From Chlamydomonas sphaeroides (lineage: Eukaryota > Chlorophyta > Chlorophyceae > Chlamydomonadales > Chlamydomonadaceae), in contig BDDC01002121.1 of NCBI GenBank assembly GCA_001662425.1, positions 1-16,036 on the forward strand: 16,036 nt of DNA, written 5' to 3'. The notes beneath the pieces were generated by a model. It saw nothing but the letters and a program-made list of their open reading frames with translations, did no database searches and had not been told where the DNA came from. Every line of letters starts with the position of its first letter. The first letter of the stretch is position 1. Positions 1-8,100 of this stretch are shown piece after piece. Position numbers and translations under genes: made by a program.

Positions 1-24
1 CCCCTCCCCTCCCCTCCCCTCCCC
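1..24 (-). repeat. CCCCT pentanucleotide run, G-quadruplex-prone in the PDK transcript
   Basis: Four CCCCT units followed by CCCC. On the PDK coding strand this reads as five GGGG blocks separated by single A bases, starting just after the donor GT at 26-25 of the last visible PDK intron. It could form an intramolecular G-quadruplex in the RNA. The run may extend past the window edge. Confidence 0.9.
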
Positions 25-26
25 AC

Positions 27-3000
27 CTAATCGGCGGCGCCGGCTCGTCGCTGTCCGCGAACCGGTCCTGCACCGCCCTCAGGCTGTTCTTGACCAGCTC
101 AAACAGCATGTGGTGCAGGTGGGAGGGCACGTAGGGGAACACGAAGTCCGGCGAGCCGTACACGGACACCTGGGGGGGCGGGATAGGGGAGCAGCGGAGG
201 GAGCGGGAGCGCCCCCGGACGTTGGGGAGGGAGTCAGAGCTAGGCTCGCAAGAGGGTTGGGAGGGTGGGGTGCATGTGGCACAAACTCACACGCGTGTGG
301 GGTTATAATCTACCTAACACTGGAACACACGGTCACGTGCTCGTCGGAGCCTCGCCTCCGCCGGCTGCCGCCGGCCCTCGCTGCAGCCCCCTCCTCCCAT
401 CGAACAATGCCTCGAGCGCTCCCCCTTGGCCTCACCCCCCACATTGTGCCCCTATTGCCGACCGGCCCACGCGCACGCATCCACCGCCTGCCCCCGGGCC
501 CTGCGCCCCGACTGCTGCTGGTTCCCCGCTCCTGGCGCTGCCCCCGCCTTCCACCGCCTCCCTCAGCCCCTCAGTCCCTCTCACCCCCAACCCCTGCCCC
601 CTCCCCAGGCCCCGTACCTCGGGCGCGTCGCCGTACTCGCGCATGCAGATGGAGCGGGCGTCGTTGATGGCGTCCTGGGGAGGGGGCGGAGGAGGGGGGG
701 GACAAGTCAGGGATGGAGCTCGCGTGCCTGCCGCCTCCCCGCCCTATCCTCGCCTGTCCCATTCGCGCCAGAGCCCTACCTCCCATGCCCCCTCCCTCCC
801 TCGCCCGCCTCCCTCCTTCTGTTCCTGCCCAGCCAAGCCGTCTGCCTCCCCAACAGTCGCAGCTCCTTCGATACATCCCTCCCCGCGCCCCTCCCGCGCG
901 CCCTTCTCAGTCCTCGTCCCCCCTTCCCCCCACGCCACCCACCACACCACCCCCCATCCCACCCCCCGAGCCCCCACCTGCGCCACCGCCACGGGGCTGC
1001 ACTTGGTGCAGATGAGGCCAATGTGGTTGGGCTTCTGGGGCTCGTGCAGCGCAATGTGCTGGCCTGGGGGCGGGGGAGGGGGGGGAGAGGGGGTTGTGCA
1101 ATGGGGTTGGAGGGGTTACGAGGGCAGGAGAGTACGGCAGGGGAAGTGGGAGGGAGCCGCCCCCGCCGCCCCCACCGCCCCCACCGCATGGGCCCCCTCA
1201 TGGCCCCCACCGCCCCAGCCCACTGCCCCACAGCCCACTGCCAGCCCGGCCCCGCCCTGCCGAGCCCGTGTCCTCTGCGCCCACGGGACTGCCAGCAGGC
1301 GCGTGAGCCGGACACGCGACCCCTGGCCCCCTGCCCTCCCCCTGCCCCCTCCCCTCCCCGCCCCAGCCCGCCGCTCCTATTCCGCCAGCCGCCCGCACCG
1401 ATGAGAATGCGGATGCCGATGCGGCTGAGGTAGAAGCCGTCCAGGAATTGGTGTATCTCGGGCAGCTCCGTGAGCCGCTGCTGCTGCCGCAGCTCCTCGC
1501 GCAGCTCGCCCACGCCCTTGGCCATCACCGGCACCACGTTGGTGTGCCTGGGGTGGGGGATGAGGGGGAGGAGGGGCCGGGCGGGAGGAGGGGAGGGCGC
1601 GGGGTGGGAGGGGCGCGTGGAGGGCGCCCGGCAGTGCGGGGTGGGGGAGGAAGCCTGCGCACGACAGAGCGGAGCCCGCGTGGCGGGAGCCAGCCGCCAG
1701 CCGCAAGCCGCCAGCCGCCAGCCGCCAGCCGCTACCCCGCCCCCGCCCCTAGCCCCTTCCGCCACCTGCCCAATGGGCTTGCCGCCACCCTTGGCGCCCC
1801 CCTGCCCGCGCCGAGGTGCGGCACAGCCTCCTGGCCCATCGCCCCTCGACCTCCATCCAGTGCAAGCTGCTCATCAGCTCCCGTCCCGCTCCACCCCGCC
1901 GCTCCCCACCACCCATCCGCCCTCCCGCAACCTTTCGGTAGAGCCCGCCTCCCCTCGTCCCCTCCCTGCCCCCTAACCCCCTTCGCCCCACTCCCCTGCA
2001 TCCCACCGGGGCCCCTCCCTTCCCTGCCGCCCTCCTTCCCCCCCTCCCGCCCACCTCCGGTAGATGCTCCTCAGCAGCTCGGTGAACTTGAGCTCGTCCG
2101 CCGCGTCCCGGATGCTGGGGAAGGACCGCAGGTCGCGGAACGACTCCACGTACCAGTCGCGGACCTGGGGGCGAGGGAGGGGTGAGAAGGGGGTGCAGGT
2201 GAGGCAGGGAGGGGCGGATGGCTGGGCAGGCGGAATGCGGGCCCGGGCGCCGGCATCCACAGCGCACAGCCCAGTGAGTGCCAGCCCGGACGGCCCCTGA
2301 GCGGCGCAGCCCGCAGGCTGTCCTGTCCTGCTACGGGGCGGGTGGGAGGGCGGCGGCTACAGGACCCGACGGGCGCTGAGGGCGCAGGCGCCGCCGCTGT
2401 TTGGCGTAGGCCTGGGGCTGGGCGCGTGCGGCGGCACCATACCCCGCTGCAGCCGGTGCCCTCCTCCAGCCCCTTTCCGGCGGACGGCCCCAGCGCGGTT
2501 GAGCCGGCAGGGCGCAGGACCGGGCTGCGGCCGCGGCATCGCTGCTCCCGGGCTGAGCTCCGTGCAGCAGAGAGCGGCCGGCCTGCGCCACAGCCCCCGG
2601 CCCCGGTGTGGGCCCGCCGGCGGTCCCAGCCGCCGCCAGCAGGACAGCCGCTCGGGCGAGCCGTGTGCCGTGCGGGCAGCATCCAGGCGGCGGCGGCAGG
2701 GTGTGACACGACCGGCTGCGGTTCCACCCCCCGGCGGGCGGAACCTCGGCAGGCGGTGGGCCGGGGGTCCACTGTGTGGCGCGGCAGGCCCAGCCCGAGC
2801 GGAAGCTGCACACACCCCGAGGAGCCTGCCACGGGAGGGGCGCTGCAGCTGCGGCGGCTGGCTGGCGCTGGGTGCTGCCCCACCGGGGCTCCCTGGGGCC
2901 CGGCAGCGCCGTTCTCTTGCCCCCGGGCCCGCTGCCCTGGCACTGGCGCCGGCGCCTGCACCGGCACCGCGTGTTGGCCGGTGCCTCCCGCGGGTCAGGA

Positions 3001-3373
3001 CTGTACGGCGCACCTGGAGGATGGGCTTCTTGGCCGAGAGGCCGTAGGGCAGGTTTTCGAGCTCCGCCACGCGGTGCGCCAGCCGCACCGGCAGCTCCTT
3101 GTGCAGGAACTGCGCCGAGAGCAGCAGCTGCCGCTCGATGGGGTTTTGACCGAAATCCAGCATGTACTTGAGGCTAACGCCAGTCTGCTTCTTCAACGCG
3201 TGCGCGAAGATGGCATCGACCACTCCCTTGTTGAACGAGTCAATGAGACGCACGCTGGCTGAGGCACTGTGATTCGTCGTTGTAGCAACTGCGGCAGCCG
3301 CCCGCGCCAGTGAGCGCGCTCCACCGCCAAACAGGCCATTTAGCAGGGCGGGGGCTGCCCCCGTAGCTAGCAT
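27..3373 (-). CDS. PDK: Mitochondrial pyruvate dehydrogenase kinase, 3' end beyond window
   Basis: Exons by eye, in transcript order: 3373-3014, 2164-2055, 1547-1399, 1063-978, 674-618, 169-27; all five internal introns are GT-AG and the last visible exon ends at a GT donor. About 301 residues are visible; plant PDKs have about 370, so the ATP-binding G boxes lie off the left edge. The family phosphorylates and inactivates the E1-alpha subunit of pyruvate dehydrogenase in the mitochondrial matrix. Visible signatures are an Arg/Ala/Ser-rich presequence (residues 1-40), FGQNPIERQLLLSAQF (about 74-89), the SIYRRHTNVVPVMAKG join across intron 2, SRIGIRILIGQHIALHEP across intron 3, and HHMLFELVKNSLRAV (about 273-287). 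In the last motif H274 and E278 match the catalytic His/Glu of mammalian PDK, and N282 is the N-box Asn. The HMLFELVKNSLRA form favours PDK over branched-chain ketoacid dehydrogenase kinase. The start at 3373 is the Met that opens the presequence. Confidence 0.93.
1688..1732. repeat. Imperfect 7-bp tandem repeat (AGCCGCC) in PDK intron 2
   Basis: About six copies of a unit close to AGCCGCC, lying inside the intron 1548-2054. One copy carries an A substitution (AGCCGCA). It looks like a simple minisatellite with no visible function. Confidence 0.75.
2165..3013 (-). other. PDK intron 1, 849 nt, no feature recognised inside
   Basis: The donor GTGCGC follows codon Q120 and the acceptor is CCCCCAG before V121. 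It is the longest intron in the window and very GC-rich. The PDK reading frame stays open deep into it, to about 2357, but the translation there has no family resemblance and low complexity. That is expected from chance depletion of stops at high GC, so I treat it as non-coding. Confidence 0.75.
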
Positions 3374-3843
3374 CCTAAGACGTGTTGCAACTCCTATTGC
3401 ATCCGAGGTCTTGTCAGCTCCACGGGGGGACGCGGTTCTCTACTTGAGGGCATTGAAGCGCGGCAACGCGCCGCACGCTCCTTAAAGCAGCAAGAGTCGC
3501 GTGTTGCGTGATAATAGGCTATGATAAAAGTAAGGGAAACGCCATCAGTGACGAGGGCTTCGCTGGAACTAGGGTGTCATGTAACGGTCTTGCAAAGGCT
3601 TGCACAGGGCTCCCAGCCCGCGTCCACGGCAATGCCGCAGCACAGCATGAGGACACTCCCTAATACAGGACCTATCGAGTGCGACCAGTGATGCCGGTAG
3701 ACCGTACCCCGTCGACATGCGTGCACATGTCTAGCGACGAATGGCTGTGTTGCCGACCAAGCCACACGCGTTGTGCTGTCGCAAGACGCGCGGTCTGGAT
3801 TAGCTGCGGATGTGGCAAGCGGCCACGCCAGCGCCGACGTAGG

Positions 3844-3867
3844 CCTCTCAGAGCCGGCTCTGAGAGG
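3844..3867. repeat. 24-bp perfect palindrome
   Basis: The half-site CCTCTCAGAGCC is followed directly by its exact reverse complement, with no spacer. It sits about 470 bp upstream of the PDK start and 1.13 kb upstream of the CHLD start. It could be a dimeric protein-binding site, a cruciform or part of an old inverted repeat; the sequence does not decide. Confidence 0.85.
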
Positions 3868-4892
3868 GGAGAGCAGGGGAGGGCAGGGAAAGCCCCTCTG
3901 GTTTGAGCTCAACATCCAAGACTGCCCACGAGCTTGCGGGCATGCTGCCGGGCAAGGAATGTGCAGTGTCGTAGCCATTTAACAGTGATGGGCAGTTTCT
4001 GTCACGTTGACACCGGTTGGGCGAAGGCGGGGCGCTGTGGGCCCTCGTGGGCTCGGCAGCGGCTCGGCCAGTGTTGTTTCTGGGCCGGCGCCATCGGCGG
4101 CGCGACCCTGCGAGACAAGCGCTACGATGGGCGGGTCAGTGGGTCAAGTTGTGGCGGAGGCATGTTACTCCATTGAACGCACAGCCAGGTTTGAGCGGAT
4201 CTTCGCCCGTCTTGACTGGACCCCCAGGCGAGACTCTCCCCTTCGGAACCCTGCTCGGAAGGGGTAAGCGCATAGCACACAGGCATACGGGGCAACGGCC
4301 CACCCGCGTGACCGACTATAGCTGCAGGTCTATGCTACGCTGCTGGACCAGCATTCCATTGAGTCACCCTTGCGCTTGAGTAGGGGGCAATTCTGAGCGC
4401 TGGCAACGAGGCAATCTCAGCCCAGCCCAGCCTCCTGTCCACGCGTTTCCCAGCCTGAGTCCCTGGGGGACCGCATCCCTCTGTTGCAGCTTGTAGGCTA
4501 CCTGAAGGCTCACAGAGTGTAACTAACGAAGCCAGATAAGTAGACCCTCAAGACTTCGACTTTCAGTAATGCACTGGACCTGTTGAGCCCATCAGGCGCC
4601 TGTCTACATGGCTATGTAAGATCGGCTCGTGTCAATGATAGAGTGGGCTAGTGTGACCGCTGTGAATTGTATAGTCATTGAGTTTTTACGGTGCGAAGTC
4701 GGATTCACTCTGGTGTGGGCGGGCGGACGGGGGGATGTCGGGTTTCGCGAGCCACGGTTTGACACGCGCCGATCCGTCGCCTAAAATCTTGCCTTGGTGA
4801 ATCCGTGTTGCCGTTTCAGCCATACCCGGCTCTCGTTGGCCGCTCACCACCCATATCCGGCGGCTGCAGCAAGCCGCAGTTTCACCCGAGCT

Positions 4893-4911
4893 GAACACCC
4901 AACGGGTGTTC
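4893..4911 (+). promoter_or_regulatory. 8-bp stem, 3-nt loop hairpin upstream of CHLD
   Basis: GAACACCC, AAC, then GGGTGTTC gives a perfect 8-bp stem ending 89 bases before the CHLD ATG. It may lie in the 5' UTR or the proximal promoter. Function is unknown and chance is possible. Confidence 0.55.
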
Positions 4912-5000
4912 CTCTAGATCCGCTGGACCAGACGCTGTGAGCTGCATACGTATTTTCTCCAACTGTTTATTTAGAGGCCTCGGGCCGTGAGCCAGCGACA

Positions 5001-5190
5001 ATGAAGACGCTTGCGCACGAGGTCGCGGGGCCGAGCAGCTCGCACGGCAGCCGCAGGCCTGCTGCGCGCAAGGCCTTCTGCAGCCCCAAGATTTCTCAGC
5101 TGCCGCGCCCCGCTAAGGCGGCCTGCGTGCAGCGCCAGCAGCGGCTCGTTTGCCATGCGGTCGCCGAGCTGTCCGCCGCGGAGCTGCGGG
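5001..5190 (+). other. CHLD exon 1: chloroplast transit peptide
   Basis: This exon encodes 63 residues rich in Ser, Arg, Ala and Lys with few acidic residues before about position 55, ending RQQRLVCHAVAELSAAELR. A cleavage site near VCHA is plausible by analogy with other algal transit peptides. The exon therefore nearly coincides with the targeting signal, and the conserved D-subunit sequence begins at exon 2. Confidence 0.7.
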
Positions 5191-8100
5191 GTGAGCCAGA
5201 ACCTGCGCCAAAACAATTGTATAGCATACTTGAGCAATTGGGCGGCTTAGATCCGGGCGAGACAGCCTCACGGCGTCGCCGACCTGAACGCGCGACCATC
5301 GTCAACGTGCGACTGCAACCGCTGCAGCCCCGCAGCAACCCTTGTGCTCGAGCATCTTACCTTGCATTCCTTGGGCGGCGCGCTTGGCCCAGATCCGGTT
5401 CTTGCCTAGGTCGAGTGTTGCACGCCTGGTCCACGCCCTTCCTGTGCCTCCCCTCACCCCACGCCCCTCCCTGCCCCTCCTCGCCCCTCGCCCCGCAGCC
5501 ATGGAGGTCAGCAAGGCCGAGAACGTGGGCTTTGACGTCGACACCACGAGCCGCCTAGCGCGCTCCTACCCGCTGGCCGCTGTGGTTGGCCAGGACAGCA
5601 TCAAGCAGGCGCTGCTGCTGGGCGCCGTGGACACGGCCCTGGGCGGCATCGCCATCGCCGGCCGCCGCGGCACGGCCAAGTCCATCATGGCCCGCGGCCT
5701 GCACGCGCTGCTGCCACCCATTGAGGTCGTGGACGGCAGCTTCTGCAACGCCGACCCCGAGGACCCGCGCTCCTGGGAGGTGCGTGGTGACGCGGAGGCC
5801 AGGCGGCGCCAGCGGGGCGTGGCGGCCGGCCGGGGCTTTCGCCAGGCCCTGGGGCGTGTGTGGTGCTGTGCGTGCCAGCTGGGCGATCAGTTCCGCGCCG
5901 ACCCGCATGCCGCCTCGCGCTCGCTCCTGACCCTGCCGCCTTTCCCTCGCTCCCTGTTGCGCCCCTCAGGCCGGCCTGGCGGAGAAGTTGGGCACCGGCG
6001 ACGTCAAGGTCCGCCTGCGGAGCGCCCCCTTCGTGCAGATCCCGCTGGGAGTGACGGAGGACCGCCTGGTGGGCACCGTGGACATTGAGGCCTCGATGAA
6101 GGTGCGGCGGCTGGGGCTGGCAGGGGGAGGGTGAGGAGCGGGGCGGGGCGGAGGGCAGGGGGCCCTAGGCAGCGCGCGATGGCGATGGCGGGGTTGGCAT
6201 GGGGCTTGAGAGGGGATCTTGGCGCATCCAGCGACTGTGGCCACTCGACGCGCTCGGATGCCCTCGGGCGGCTGCAGGCCCTCCAGCCCAGATGGCGCAA
6301 CAGGGCGTCTTGCAATCGCCCCGCCTTGTGATTGCCCCGTCTGCGGTCTCGTGACCATCCTTCGCCAGCTGCCGGTTCTCACGCGCACCTCCCATTGCTC
6401 CTGTCCCCCTTCCCTCCCATCCACCACCGCAGGAGGGCCGCACCGTGTTCCAGCCCGGGCTCCTGGCTGAGGCGCACCGCGGCATCCTGTACGTGGACGA
6501 GATCAACCTGCTGGACGACGGCATTGCCAACCTGCTGCTGTCCATCCTCAGTGATGGAGTCAACGTGGTGGAGCGCGAGGGCATCTCCATCTCGCACCCG
6601 TGAGCGTCGGGGCTGAGGGGAAAATAGCGGGCCCGGAAGAGGGAGGGCGAGGGAGGCAGCAGCAGCAGCAGCAGCTGGGCAGGGTTGGGAAAGAGGGCCT
6701 GGATGCTGCTGGGGCTCCGGATCTGGGGCCTCCTCGTGCCACACAGCAGCCCGCTGGCCCCCTCCCGCCGCCTTACCCCATCCCCCGACCTCGCTGTCCC
6801 CTGCCGCCCCCGCCCCCTCAGCTGCCGGCCGCTGCTGATCGCCACGTACAACCCCGAGGAGGGCGCGCTGCGGGAGCACCTGCTGGACCGCATCGCCATC
6901 ACGCTGTCGGCCGACGTGCCGCAGACCAGCGACGACCGCGTCAAGGCCATCGACGCCGCCATGAAGTTCCAGGACAAGCCGCAGGTGGGGATGGGAGGGG
7001 ACCTGGGGGTCCTGGGGGGGCGGAACTGGGCGGAGAGAGGGGTGAGGGGGAGATTGTCCAGTCAATTCGCTTCTGGCTTTACTTCGGGTGCGTGGTGAAA
7101 TGGTTTGTGGCATCAAACGCTCCGGCGATCGCTGCCCCGCAGGCCACCATCGATGAGACGTCCGACCTGACGGACTCGCTGCGCACCTCGGTAGGCGCCA
7201 GGAGGGCAGGCAGGGGGGTGGGGTGCGCGTGTCGCGGAATCGGGGCCAAGCGTTTGATAGAATAGACAAGCGGTAGACAGGCGTTTGGTTGGCAAGGCGC
7301 CTAGTGGGAACGTCCGAGGAATACCGATGGGAGGTATGGCGTCGACAGGGGTATAGCATGGGCAGGGCCTGGTGTCGCGTTGGCCTGGGCGCGCAGTGCC
7401 ACCCTGCACCTCGCGTCCTCTCTGGTGCGCCACTGGGACGTGCTCGCCGCCCCCTTGATCTCCATACGCTTCCTCCCTTACCCTCTCCTTCAGGTCATCC
7501 TGGCTCGCGAGTACCTGAAGGACGTGGCCATCGCACCCGAGCAGGTGGGGGCCCGGGCAGGGAGGAGGCCGGGCAGGGAGGAGGCCGAGGAGGAGGGGCG
7601 GGCCGAGGAATACGTGCAGGAGTAGCTGCATCCCTTCACGCGGGACCGCCGACCGTCTCCCCTGCCGGCCTGTGCCCCTCCCCGCGCAGGTGACGTACCT
7701 GGTGGAGGAGGCGCGCCGCGGTGGCGTGCAGGGCCACCGTGCGGAGCTGTACGCCGTCAAGGTGGGCGGCTTGGGCGAGAGGGCGTGTTGGGCGGCACGA
7801 GCGGGACGGCGGCGTGGAGGAATGGCGGTTTAGGTGGGGGCAGCGGTGCGGGCGGCAGGGAGGACGGCGGTGCGGGGCATGTGGGGCGCGGCGGCCCTTG
7901 GCACGGCCGGCGCAGCAGTCGTGCCCGTTGGCCACACGGCCCCCGCGCCCTCCCCGCGGCCCTGTCACAGCTTCGCCCACCCACCCATCGCTGCCCTCCC
8001 CTCCCGTCCCTCCGGCCCTGCCCCCAGGTCGCCAAGGCGTGCGCCGCGCTGGAGGCCCGCGAGAAGGTGAACAAGGACGACCTGCGGCAGGCGGTGCAGC

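Larger units (their letters stand above)
3374..5000. promoter_or_regulatory. Divergent intergenic region between PDK and CHLD
   Basis: These 1627 bases separate two outward-facing start codons, so they should hold both promoters and both 5' UTRs. GC is visibly lower and more even than in the genes, with AT-rich patches around 3520-3535 and 4945-4975. The patch just upstream of the CHLD ATG includes TTTATTTA at 4966-4973, but I could not identify a convincing TATA box or transcription start for either gene. Short open frames here (for example 3577-3978 minus, 4017-4379 plus, 4686-4898 minus) have no recognisable family features. No tRNA or intact transposon was seen. Confidence 0.6.

Noticed and set aside
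1..24. Telomeric repeat at the left edge
   Set aside because: The unit CCCCT differs from the green-algal TTTTAGGG and plant TTTAGGG types, and the PDK gene continues past the edge.
265..1433. Long plus-strand open frames of more than 300 codons over the PDK gene
   Set aside because: They are antisense shadows of GC-rich exons and introns. The translations are Pro/Ala/Ser/Arg-rich without domains, while the minus strand shows clear PDK exons.
2342..3262. A 306-codon plus-strand frame across PDK intron 1
   Set aside because: It overlaps a conserved PDK exon in antisense and has no recognisable family. Long chance frames are expected at this GC content.
4686..4898. 70-codon minus-strand frame in the divergent spacer
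   Set aside because: It has a mixed, protein-like composition but no motif I recognise, no splice or promoter context and no independent support, so it is not called a gene. A protein database search would decide.
5011..5250. Arg/Ser-rich frame from the ATG at 5011 as an alternative CHLD transit peptide
   Set aside because: Its phase does not join to exon 2 at the GTGAGC donor, whereas the 5001 frame joins exactly.
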